From: Candidatus Mancarchaeum sp.
Lineage (GTDB): Archaea; Micrarchaeota; Micrarchaeia; Micrarchaeales; Micrarchaeaceae
NCBI GenBank assembly: GCA_027364995.1
Contig: DAHXOG010000022.1
Location: 1-8,817 of the forward strand
Length of the DNA stretch: 8,817 nucleotides
Reading direction: 5' to 3'
Notes under the pieces: generated by a model
Databases searched by the model: none
The model's input: the letters and a program-made list of their open reading frames with translations, nothing else
What the model was told of the DNA's origin: nothing
Translations under genes and position numbers: made by a program
Shown here: positions 1-6,253 of the stretch, in pieces
How positions within the stretch are numbered: the first letter of the stretch is position 1
How the letters are laid out: every line of letters begins with the position of its first letter

Positions 1-1367
1 CACATTATATTTGCCCTGGGACTACTGATCAAAGGGTATCATTATGTAGGACTATTACCACTACAAGCACATCAATATACACAACATCGATACCAACAAC
101 CTCTGTACCTACAACAACAAGCACAACAACATCCACTACAACAACATCAACATCCACAACAACATCTACGACTACATCAACAACAACTACCAGCACAACT
201 ACAACTGCATACTATTCATGTGAAGAATGCGTATCTCCAACATCTGGGTATTCATGCCCCTCGAATTGCGGCTATCAGACCAAAGGCCCGACAAATGGCT
301 GTCCCTCTGGGTATATAGCCTGCGCCTCAACCTCAACAGCGGTAATACAATGCGGTTTTCTGCCGCAGAACTTGTCGCAAAGCCTTGGCTCTTCAGAACC
401 ATGGTATTGCCCGATAAACCAGTCATTATATCTATCATGGAAGGGAGACATACCCATAGCGCTTATAGTGGTAATGATAGCGTTCCTTATTGCAGGGATT
501 ATATTCATGATAGGTGCTGCCATAAAGGACAACAGAATACGCAATTTCGGCATAGGGGAACTTTATGAAGCAGTTGCAAGCGCAATAATAATAGCGCTTT
601 TCGTATACGTAAGCGCAGTCATATTTGGATTGATTCCTGGGCTATTCGTAGGGGCAATAAATCCATATGCTGTGGCGCTCCACCTTATAACAACCACGAT
701 AAATTCTGGGGAGAATGTCTATACCTCATTATTCCATGCCTATAACTACGATGTGTACCTAACCACGCTTTCCGTTAAAGTTGCAAACCCTATCACTTCC
801 AGAGCAATTTCGATTAGCTCTGTTGTATCCGTTTCCCTGATTTCTCTCGATATATATTTTATAGAGCCTGTTGCAGTGGTATCCAGCTTCATATACGATG
901 GCATCCTTGCACTATATGCGGAATATTACCTTATAGTATTCTTCGCCGTCGCTGCAATACCTGTATTTTTGATTCCCGGAGTGATACTCAGGATACTTAT
1001 GCCTACGAGGTCGCTAGGCGGCATTATGATAGCCCTAGCCGCAGGCTTCTATTTCGTCATGCCGCTGCTGTTTGCCGTGGCCTTCTATTTCACTGCGCCC
1101 CATGCGGCAGCGCAATTAAACGCACAGGCGGCGCTGATCAACAGGTACAGCGTAGGCAAGGGAGCGCTTAACAATGCGGCTTCGTCTACCAGTCCTCTTG
1201 CCGTAGAGCTTTCTTCCGTGCAGAGCGCATTAAGCAGCTTCTGGCTTCTCATATTGTTCTATCCTGCACTGATAAGTGCAGTCACATACGCTTTCGTAAT
1301 ACAGCTCGCGGATTTCATAGGAGGAGCGGCGCGCATGAGCAGCAGGGCTCGCGCCAAATTCATATAA
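1..1367 (+). CDS. VirB6/TrbL-like polytopic membrane protein with Thr/Ser-rich and Cys-rich ectodomain (5' partial)
   Basis: The frame is open from the left edge (first full codon at 3) to TAA at 1365-1367, giving 454 visible residues with no stop, so the gene begins outside the window. Residues 37-68 are 25 Thr and 7 Ser and nothing else, an expected O-glycosylated stalk. Residues 73-136 carry eight Cys (73, 76, 85, 89, 100, 107, 117, 136), suggesting a disulfide-rich extracytoplasmic module; two more Cys lie at 4 and 15. Six hydrophobic helices follow at about 150-173, 192-220, 270-298, 304-331, 337-363 and 411-439, with a basic C-terminus. The pattern LRI-PTRSLGG between helices 4 and 5 and DFIGGAAR after the last helix resemble VirB6/TrbL-type channel proteins as I know them from T4SS loci; this is a fold-level judgement. 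A VirB4-type ATPase downstream supports it. An internal TTG at 372 would cut off the Thr/Ser and Cys regions and is not the likely start. Membrane assignment is firm, VirB6 assignment moderate. Confidence 0.72.
   Translation, partial: HYICPGTTDQRVSLCRTITTTSTSIYTTSIPTTSVPTTTSTTTSTTTTSTSTTTSTTTSTTTTSTTTTAYYSCEECVSPTSGYSCPSNCGYQTKGPTNGCPSGYIACASTSTAVIQCGFLPQNLSQSLGSSEPWYCPINQSLYLSWKGDIPIALIVVMIAFLIAGIIFMIGAAIKDNRIRNFGIGELYEAVASAIIIALFVYVSAVIFGLIPGLFVGAINPYAVALHLITTTINSGENVYTSLFHAYNYDVYLTTLSVKVANPITSRAISISSVVSVSLISLDIYFIEPVAVVSSFIYDGILALYAEYYLIVFFAVAAIPVFLIPGVILRILMPTRSLGGIMIALAAGFYFVMPLLFAVAFYFTAPHAAAQLNAQAALINRYSVGKGALNNAASSTSPLAVELSSVQSALSSFWLLILFYPALISAVTYAFVIQLADFIGGAARMSSRARAKFI
111..206 (+). 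repeat. Low-complexity ACA/ACT/TCA tract encoding a Thr/Ser-only stalk
   Basis: This is a 96-nt C/A-rich, G-poor stretch built from imperfect triplets (aca, act, acc, tca, tcc, agc). Read in the frame of the membrane protein it encodes 32 consecutive Thr or Ser residues. The preceding 60 nt are also Thr-rich. The triplet mixture is degenerate and the reading frame is kept, so it acts at protein level as a mucin-like linker. Repeat number may vary between strains by slippage; that is inference. Confidence 0.85.
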
Positions 1368-1383
1368 GCGATATGGGCAATAG

Positions 1384-1424
1384 GTAAATTTATAAAACTT
1401 GAAAGGTATAAGCTAGTGATTTGA
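1384..1424 (+). promoter_or_regulatory. Archaeal BRE/TATA promoter giving a leaderless or very short-leader mRNA
   Basis: The 56-nt gap between the membrane protein stop (1367) and the next ATG (1424) contains TTTATAAAA at 1389-1397, preceded by A-rich bases that fit a BRE. Archaeal TATA boxes sit about 26 nt before transcription start, which puts the start near 1419-1424, at the ATG itself. No AGGT/GGTG lies at 5-9 nt before this ATG; the nearest, AAAGGT at 1402-1407, is 16 nt away. This suggests a leaderless transcript heading the downstream genes. Inferred from position and motif only. Confidence 0.6.
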
Positions 1425-2257
1425 TGGTAAACTACATAGGCATGTTCCTTGGGCTGATAATCGTATCTGCTATATTGCTAGGCATAGTAATGCTGGCGCC
1501 ATCGCTCATTATTCCCGCTTACATAAAAATAATAATATTCATAATAGCGCTGCTGTTCGACGCCATGGCATTCACGTCGAGATATTATTCGTATATATTG
1601 TCGCCATTGTTCAAGCAGCACAAAAAGCACCTGGTGCTAAGCAACGAGAATCCATATTGGCTTGCGCAATCCGGAGACACTATACTTAAAAAATCAGGGG
1701 AAGACTTTATAGCTACTGTTTACATATCAATACCTGTGTACAGGTCGGCAACGGAAATGGGAGACGACGAAAAGCTTGACTTTGCGCAGCAGATAAGCAG
1801 GCTTGTGGGTCTGGCAAAGGTTCCTACACGCTACACCACAGAGCTTTATGTAATGAACAAGGATTCATACATACAGAAGCTCAAGGAAACCATAACTATG
1901 ACTGAGAACGAGGAGGCGGAGCTGCAATCACATGACGCCCCAAAGAACGAGCTTGATAGGGTGAGGGGCAAGCTCGCAATGTGGCGCAACATGCTCGACA
2001 GCATAAGCAAGGGCTATTCGTTCGAGCTTAGCACTTATATAACGGTATCTGCAACCGGCTCAAAGGAATACGAGGCATCAAGCCTCGCGCAGCAGAAGGC
2101 AAGGGAGTTAATGTCGGGTGTAGGCTCCATATTCGGGGTGCCGCCGAGCATAATAACTGGTACGGATCTTCTGAGGTTCGTGGAGCCCGAATACTTGATA
2201 CCGATATCCACAGTAACAGAGCAGATAAGCAAGAATATACAGGAGCAGGTAATATAA
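1424..2257 (+). CDS. PrgI-like / VirB4 N-terminal-like membrane platform protein, copy A
   Basis: 277 aa from ATG 1424; a TTG directly before it (1421) is a less likely start. Two hydrophobic helices near residues 4-25 and 33-50 are followed by a basic stretch (KQHKKH, 64-69) and a soluble domain of about 200 aa. The topology resembles PrgI (two helices beside VirB4 in Gram-positive and archaeal T4SS loci) continuing into the domain that precedes the ATPase core in VirB4/TraC. Matching cues are the ILKKSG...FIATVYI strand region (87-101), the helix around 116-131, an acidic helix near 161-168 and DSISKG (192-197). There is no Walker motif, so the ATPase part is absent and lies on a separate gene 0.8 kb downstream. 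It ends in TAATG, sharing one base with the next gene, which encodes a diverged relative. Membrane topology is firm, the domain assignment moderate. It probably anchors or gates the ATPase at the inner face of the membrane. Confidence 0.66.
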   Translation: MVNYIGMFLGLIIVSAILLGIVMLAPSLIIPAYIKIIIFIIALLFDAMAFTSRYYSYILSPLFKQHKKHLVLSNENPYWLAQSGDTILKKSGEDFIATVYISIPVYRSATEMGDDEKLDFAQQISRLVGLAKVPTRYTTELYVMNKDSYIQKLKETITMTENEEAELQSHDAPKNELDRVRGKLAMWRNMLDSISKGYSFELSTYITVSATGSKEYEASSLAQQKARELMSGVGSIFGVPPSIITGTDLLRFVEPEYLIPISTVTEQISKNIQEQVI

Positions 2258-3087
2258 TGGACGAAATAAAACTTATACTTCTATTATTCTCCCTTATAAT
2301 AATACTGTTCGGATTCATAGCATTGCCGGCATTGGGCAAGGGCATACTCTATGACATAGGCTTGCTGCTATTAATCATAACGGCATTGTTCATAATAGCC
2401 ATGAACTGGATCGATGCAAGGCTTTTCTCAGCAATCACGTCGTTATTTGGCATAACCTTCAGGCCTGCCAAGGACTACACGATAAACAAGCAGCAGAACG
2501 CCGTGATAAAGGAGGTCAACGGGATATTCTATGCGACTGGATACATGACCGCGAACCTTTTCAGCTATACGTTCAAGGCCGAACAGGCTCCTGAGGACGA
2601 TGAGAGCAAAATGATAGGCGCGCCGGAGGCATGGGAGCGCATGGTGATGAACATAGATTTCCCGTTCAAGTTCCACGTACTCGCCTCTGGGCTAGACGTG
2701 CAGAAGATAAGGGACGAGCTCGAGGGCAAGCGCTCGTACCAGGAATTCCAGCTTTCGAGGGCAATGCAGAACAATTCCAGCGAAACTGCAGTGACTGAGA
2801 TAAGGAGGAACATGAGCATAATACAGTCAAAGATAGACAGGATATCGCAGGGCGAAAAGCCAATAGCAACAATAATGTATGTAGAAACCACGGCGATAGG
2901 CGTAAGCGAGAAGGCGTCCCTGGATGCGCTAACATCGCAACTGGACCAATTAAGGCTGTCGTTCAGCGCCATGGACGTGGAAACCACAAGGATAATAGGG
3001 CGCGAGCTTTACTCCCTATTCAATTTCAATTTCTCCATACCTACGGAATTCAAGCAGCTTACCGCAATGTTTGACCAGCAAAGCTAG
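2257..3087 (+). CDS. PrgI-like / VirB4 N-terminal-like membrane platform protein, copy B
   Basis: 276 aa, ATG overlapping the previous stop by one base (TAATG), with AGGT at 2247-2250 six bases upstream. Helices lie at about 5-26 and 33-51, then a soluble domain with VIKEVNGIFYATGYM (83-97) and DRISQG (194-199). It mirrors copy A: NAVIKEVNGIFYATGY aligns without gaps to the segment at residues 85-100 of copy A (identical K, F, A, T, Y), and DRISQG aligns to DSISKG. From there to the C-terminal IP the spacing differs by about two residues. It is therefore a diverged tandem duplicate, not an unrelated protein. Insertions around residues 108-125 (acidic) distinguish it. No nucleotide-binding motif is present. 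Its place directly before the ATPase gene (11-nt gap) suggests a stoichiometric partner of that ATPase. Function is inferred from family resemblance and context. Confidence 0.64.
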   Translation: MDEIKLILLLFSLIIILFGFIALPALGKGILYDIGLLLLIITALFIIAMNWIDARLFSAITSLFGITFRPAKDYTINKQQNAVIKEVNGIFYATGYMTANLFSYTFKAEQAPEDDESKMIGAPEAWERMVMNIDFPFKFHVLASGLDVQKIRDELEGKRSYQEFQLSRAMQNNSSETAVTEIRRNMSIIQSKIDRISQGEKPIATIMYVETTAIGVSEKASLDALTSQLDQLRLSFSAMDVETTRIIGRELYSLFNFNFSIPTEFKQLTAMFDQQS

Positions 3088-3098
3088 ACGGTGTTGAA

Positions 3099-4616
3099 AT
3101 GAGCATATTAAAATTACAAAATATAATGAGCAACGAAATAGGCAAGAGGGCATTCATATCAAGGCCGCCGGAGCCTCCTGCCAACGTATTGATAAACGAC
3201 CCGTTCAAGGCAATATTCATAGGCAACACCAAGCTTTTCAAGGTTCCGTTCAGCTGGTCCTTCGCCAACCTTACGAACCCGCACATAGCGGTAGTGGGTA
3301 TAACAGGAGCAGGAAAGAGCTATTTCGTAAAGACATTCTTAATAAGGGCAAACTACATATGGGGCACAAACGCCGTAATAATAGACTGGGCTGCGGAGTA
3401 CAAGGCATGGGTCAAGCAAAGCAACGGCACTATAGTATCGCTGGGAAAGGGAGACTACATAAACATACTGGACCTGTCAGGAATGAAGCCTTTGGACAGG
3501 GTAAAGCAGATCATCACGTCATTCGAGATACTTACCGATATAGCGATGTACCCAGAGCAGCGCAGGCTCACGGAGGAGGCCATAGAGCAGGCGTATACGA
3601 ATGCCGGATTCATAATTTCGGAGCCAGCACCGGATGGCAAAGATGCGCCGACATTGAAGGACGCCATATCGATACTTGAGGAGCAATTGCAGGAAGGGAC
3701 ATACGAATACCCTGCCGAGCTGGAAAACGCCATATATAGGTTAAGGCAATTCTCTAGGGAGGGGGAGGACTTCTTTGCGAGGAAGAGCACGATAGACTTG
3801 GCCAAGCTCGCCAGCTCAGGGCTTGTGGATATAGACCTCTCAGGGCTTCCTGACGAGAAATTCAGGGCTCTTGCAGCATTATTCATACTGCAGACATTAA
3901 AAGAGCGCATGCGTTTCGAGGGCTGGGTGGATTCAAAAGGCCTTAAGACGCTAGTGGTGCTTGACGAGGCATGGAAGATCTCGGGAGACGAGAAAAGCGA
4001 TGCTGTCATGATAGTGAGGGAGGGCAGGAAATACCAGTTCGGGCTTATAGTGGCGTCGCAAAACCCAACGGATATAAACGAGGCGATATTCTCAAACGTA
4101 GGCACCACATTCATACTTAGGATAAGGTTCGAAAAATTCCTTAATTACATACAAGGGTCGATAAACTTCTCGGACTTCATACGCACGGAAATAAGCAAGT
4201 TCGGAGTTGGACAGGCTGCAGTAAACATGGCTTTCCAAACATCCTTAAGATTCCCTGAGATATTCGTCCTGGACAGGATAAAGGGCGAAGAGCCACTGTA
4301 TATATACACGCTTGACATAACGGACATATTGACGCAGAGCGAGCAGTCTGCAGGCATGATACAAAAGGACTACCAGTTCGAGGAAGAGGAGCTGAAAAAC
4401 AAGTTCATAGAGTACAATATAAGCTCCGAAGCCATAAATTCCATATTCACTGCATTAAATGACCAGAACAGGTCAATGAAGATACTGGACTTCTTGAGGC
4501 TGCTCATGTCCAACGGGATAACCACTACGGACGCTGTGCAATTCCTTAAGAGCCTGAGCATAGAGGACTTGTTAATATCGAGAATAATGTCTTCGATAGG
4601 TGCTGTCAATGGCTAA
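3099..4616 (+). CDS. VirB4/TraC-type (HerA superfamily) secretion ATPase, stand-alone motor domain
   Basis: 505 aa from ATG 3099, with GGTG at 3090-3093 five bases upstream. Walker A is GITGAGKS (67-74). Walker B is LVVLDEAW (285-292); the DEAW form is typical of VirB4 rather than HerA (usually EEAH). REGRKYQFG (307-315) and VASQNPTDI (318-326) match the arginine-containing helix and Gln sensor motif of this P-loop superfamily. Only about 60 residues precede Walker A, against roughly 400 in bacterial VirB4, so the usual N-terminal domain is missing; the two preceding genes look like that domain. The ATPase core ends near 410. Residues about 429-500 form a helical tail that aligns without gaps to the whole next small protein. 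Expected role: hexameric inner-membrane ATPase powering assembly or substrate transfer. ATPase identity is very secure; VirB4 over HerA is likely from DEAW plus context. Confidence 0.9.
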   Translation: MSILKLQNIMSNEIGKRAFISRPPEPPANVLINDPFKAIFIGNTKLFKVPFSWSFANLTNPHIAVVGITGAGKSYFVKTFLIRANYIWGTNAVIIDWAAEYKAWVKQSNGTIVSLGKGDYINILDLSGMKPLDRVKQIITSFEILTDIAMYPEQRRLTEEAIEQAYTNAGFIISEPAPDGKDAPTLKDAISILEEQLQEGTYEYPAELENAIYRLRQFSREGEDFFARKSTIDLAKLASSGLVDIDLSGLPDEKFRALAALFILQTLKERMRFEGWVDSKGLKTLVVLDEAWKISGDEKSDAVMIVREGRKYQFGLIVASQNPTDINEAIFSNVGTTFILRIRFEKFLNYIQGSINFSDFIRTEISKFGVGQAAVNMAFQTSLRFPEIFVLDRIKGEEPLYIYTLDITDILTQSEQSAGMIQKDYQFEEEELKNKFIEYNISSEAINSIFTALNDQNRSMKILDFLRLLMSNGITTTDAVQFLKSLSIEDLLISRIMSSIGAVNG

Positions 4617-4914
4617 GGATACATACACGATAAGCAGGCAGGAGCTGAGGAGAATACTCACGGCATACAAGGTCGATGAGAACAATATCGTAAGGCTTTT
4701 TTCAGACATGGAGAAGATGCACAGGCACATAAACGCAATATCGTTCGCAGGAATGCTGGAAAAGGTAAACATAAAACGCGAGGTAATAGCAAATATACTC
4801 AGGAGGCTCGGCATGGATGATGTCTCGATAAACTATACGCTTACTGGGATGGACGAGCAAAAGCTAATGGCCGAGACTGGAAGGATATTCGAGGCCACTA
4901 TCAAATTCGATTGA
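4609..4914 (+). CDS. Small helical protein homologous to the ATPase C-terminal tail
   Basis: 101 aa from ATG 4609, overlapping the ATPase stop by 8 nt; AGGTG at 4598-4602 sits six bases upstream and decides against the GTG at 4600, which is part of that site. The protein is predicted all-helical, soluble and charged. Residues 12-74 align without any gap to ATPase residues 431-493, with 13 identical positions (E12, L13, Y20, I27, F31, R39, F46, L50, I55, L64, L67, D71, I74) and many conservative ones. Within the protein the hydrophobic pattern repeats about every 33 residues (L13/F46, L17/L50, V22/I55, I27/I60, F31/L64, M34/L67), suggesting two helical hairpins. No known family recognised. The homology and translational coupling suggest it binds the ATPase or shares a docking site with its tail. 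That is inference. Confidence 0.7.
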   Translation: MAKDTYTISRQELRRILTAYKVDENNIVRLFSDMEKMHRHINAISFAGMLEKVNIKREVIANILRRLGMDDVSINYTLTGMDEQKLMAETGRIFEATIKFD

Positions 4915-4931
4915 TATACGGAGAGATAAGC

Positions 4932-5342
4932 ATGAAGAAGGAGAGCATTAAGAAGGAGCCAAGATGCATAATATGCGGCAAGGAAGTCGACGGCCTAGAG
5001 GTAAAGCCGGACCATGTCATAAATGCCATGCGCTGGTTCAAGCGCAACATTACGCATAACGAGAAGAATTACAGATTAGTGGTCTGCAAGGACTGCTATG
5101 TGAAGTACAAAAAGGCAAGGGATTCGTACAATTCGAAAACAGTATCCTATATATTAATAGGCGTCATATTTGCGGCGCTGTTAATAATAACAGGCAGGGA
5201 TCTGGGCGCAGTCGCAGCAGGCATAGGAATAATAATACTGATGTATGTGCTTTCGCTGCTAAGCTATATGCCAGGGCTGAAACTTGCTAAAAGCGAAAAA
5301 CGCAAGGAATTAAATTCCTCAAGCAAAAAATATAATAATTGA
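4932..5342 (+). CDS. Zinc-ribbon protein with two C-terminal membrane helices
   Basis: 136 aa from ATG 4932, with GGAGAG at 4920-4925 as ribosome-binding site; a TTG at 4911 would lack one and overlap the previous gene. Two CxxC pairs (C12/C15 and C52/C55), separated by 36 residues, form a likely zinc-binding ribbon at the cytoplasmic N-terminus, with a basic, aromatic linker (MRWFKRN, 33-39). Two hydrophobic helices follow at about 71-87 and 92-113, joined by a very short turn (hairpin), then a Lys/Ser-rich tail. Gene gap to the left is 17 nt, to the right 32 nt, so it reads as part of the same operon. No family name recognised. A membrane-anchored Zn module could bind nucleic acid or a partner protein of the transfer apparatus; which of these is unknown. 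Confidence 0.68.
   Translation: MKKESIKKEPRCIICGKEVDGLEVKPDHVINAMRWFKRNITHNEKNYRLVVCKDCYVKYKKARDSYNSKTVSYILIGVIFAALLIITGRDLGAVAAGIGIIILMYVLSLLSYMPGLKLAKSEKRKELNSSSKKYNN
5305..5319. promoter_or_regulatory. 15-nt palindrome upstream of the coiled-coil/winged-helix gene
   Basis: AGGAATTAAATTCCT is a perfect inverted repeat with 7-nt arms around a single A. It lies in the last codons of the zinc-ribbon gene, directly before an A/T-rich stretch that may hold a TATA box. Its size and position fit an operator for a dimeric regulator. It could also be chance in A/T-rich coding DNA. Confidence 0.35.
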
Positions 5343-5368
5343 TTTTAAGTTTTACTATCATAAAAGGT
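5325..5368 (+). promoter_or_regulatory. Possible internal promoter and ribosome-binding site before the winged-helix gene
   Basis: The A/T-rich segment aaaaaatataataatt at 5325-5340 could serve as BRE/TATA. A start of transcription near 5357-5362 would leave a short leader carrying AGGT (5365-5368), six bases before ATG 5375. The 32-nt gap also allows simple read-through from upstream. Motif-based, weak. Confidence 0.33.
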
Positions 5369-5374
5369 ATTCAG

Positions 5375-6103
5375 ATGGCAGACACAGGTATAATAGAGCC
5401 GAAGATTGCCGAGTTCTCGCTAAACGCCACGCTCACTGGAGACTTCCAAAGCATAGCGCAGCGCTTTTCGACATTGCAGATGTTCTCCGTAAAGATAAAT
5501 AGCGACAACAGCCTAGTCCTCCTAAGCATAGAAAGCAGGGACATGCAGAAGAATCCATTCCTGTTCTTCATAATAACATTAAGGCCTGATTCGATAAATG
5601 TCCAATACTCAATAGCATTGGATACCAGCGAGAAAATGAGGAAGCTCTATGTAGTCAAAAACCTTTTGGGAGTACTATCGCTAATTACGGACCTTTATTA
5701 TGCAGATCCGGCAGGTTTATACCAATACATAGATTCTACTATAGACGACCTTCTCGGATCATTATCGCAGAATTACAGCGCGTTGTTCAACAACTATGAC
5801 TCGTTGTTCAACGAATACAGGGAACTGAAGCGCCTTAACATAGAGCTTACCTCTTCAAACAAGAATTTAACTGTGCAGGCGTCGCAGGCAGTGGCGGAGA
5901 ACAGGGACTTAAAGGAAAAGCTAAGCTCGCTGGAAACATACTCGGACGAATCCCTAATGGTGATGCTCGAGGACTGGATCGACGCGCATAACAATACCAT
6001 AGACATAATGGAGTTTTCAAAGTCGTACAAGATACCTGCGCCAAGGATAGAGCAGATGCTCAACAGGATGGTCACTACAGGTTACATAGAGCTCAAGGGT
6101 TAG
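5375..6103 (+). CDS. Coiled-coil protein with C-terminal winged-helix domain
   Basis: 242 aa from ATG 5375, chosen over TTG 5339 because of the AGGT six bases before it. Residues 1 to about 75 alternate strands and helices (an alpha/beta N-terminal domain). A helical region follows. Residues about 118-188 are rich in Leu, Glu, Asn and Lys with heptad-like spacing and are a likely coiled coil, hence oligomeric. Residues about 190-242 form a winged helix-turn-helix: an initial helix (MLEDWIDAH), a turn with IDIMEFSKSY, a second helix (PAPRIEQMLNRMV) and the wing TTGYIEL. No signal peptide or membrane helix is present. I do not recognise a named family. It may be a DNA-binding regulator of this locus or a structural subunit that uses the winged helix for protein contact, as in several secretion and replication complexes. 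Both options are inference. Confidence 0.68.
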   Translation: MADTGIIEPKIAEFSLNATLTGDFQSIAQRFSTLQMFSVKINSDNSLVLLSIESRDMQKNPFLFFIITLRPDSINVQYSIALDTSEKMRKLYVVKNLLGVLSLITDLYYADPAGLYQYIDSTIDDLLGSLSQNYSALFNNYDSLFNEYRELKRLNIELTSSNKNLTVQASQAVAENRDLKEKLSSLETYSDESLMVMLEDWIDAHNNTIDIMEFSKSYKIPAPRIEQMLNRMVTTGYIELKG

Positions 6104-6105
6104 AA

Positions 6106-6240
6106 ATGAAATACATAGCTAGGGTCAATAAGCGGGTACGTTATATAAGGGTATACGAGATAACTAAGAGGATAGGCCCCAAGCAGAACTTTTTGACGCG
6201 CCTTTTTGTCAAGGCCCTGACAAAGAAGGAAAAGGAATAA
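6106..6240 (+). CDS. 44-aa very basic small protein
   Basis: ATG 6106 to TAA 6238-6240, two bases after the previous stop, leaving 13 nt before the next gene. The frame encodes 44 residues with 14 Lys/Arg, ending KALTKKEKE; no Cys, no membrane helix. A GGGT at 6097-6100 lies five bases upstream. Codon choices (ata, agg, aag, gta) match the neighbours, and the gene fits the packed operon spacing. It could be a small nucleic-acid-binding protein or an accessory peptide. Alternatively the segment is a regulatory leader for the large surface protein: it contains a TATA-like ttatataa (6141-6148) and a hairpin at its 3' end. Coding is moderately supported; no family recognised. Confidence 0.5.
   Translation: MKYIARVNKRVRYIRVYEITKRIGPKQNFLTRLFVKALTKKEKE
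6201..6229 (+). promoter_or_regulatory. RNA hairpin just upstream of the surface glycoprotein gene
   Basis: CCTTTTTGTCA (6201-6211) pairs with TGACAAAGAAGG (6218-6229): 11 base pairs with one bulged G (6225) and a six-base loop AGGCCC. It ends 11 nt before the AGGTG ribosome-binding site (6241-6245). It overlaps the 3' codons of the small basic frame. No T-run follows on the + strand, so it is not a classical terminator; it may affect mRNA processing or translation of the next gene. Confidence 0.45.
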
Positions 6241-6253
6241 AGGTGCTTTTGGT

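Noticed and set aside
111..206. CRISPR array or non-coding tandem repeat
   Set aside because: No repeat-spacer periodicity; the triplets keep one reading frame and encode only Thr and Ser.
227..568. Plus-strand 113-aa open frame
   Set aside because: Lies in another frame over the Cys-rich and first-helix coding region and has no recognisable protein character.
372..1367. Start of the membrane protein at TTG 372
   Set aside because: The same frame is open to the left edge and codes for a coherent Thr/Ser-rich and Cys-rich segment; no ribosome-binding site precedes the TTG.
2028..2987. Several minus-strand open frames over the two platform protein genes
   Set aside because: They are antisense shadows of well-supported + strand genes, overlap each other and show no domains or ribosome-binding sites.
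3455..4114. Minus-strand 219-aa open frame
   Set aside because: Antisense to the ATPase core, whose motifs are unambiguous; the Ser-rich composition is typical of a reverse shadow.
4600..4608. GTG start three codons upstream for the small helical protein
   Set aside because: The GTG is part of the AGGTG ribosome-binding site that serves ATG 4609.
3099..4616. Classification of the ATPase as HerA DNA-repair helicase
   Set aside because: The DEAW Walker B form and the neighbouring membrane proteins fit VirB4; no NurA or Rad50/Mre11 genes are adjacent. Not fully excluded.
4911..4931. TTG start for the zinc-ribbon protein
   Set aside because: Would overlap the preceding stop and lacks a ribosome-binding site, whereas ATG 4932 has GGAGAG seven bases or so upstream.
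5339..5374. TTG start for the winged-helix protein
   Set aside because: It overlaps the zinc-ribbon stop and the extra residues are coded by promoter-like A/T-rich DNA; ATG 5375 has a well-placed AGGT.
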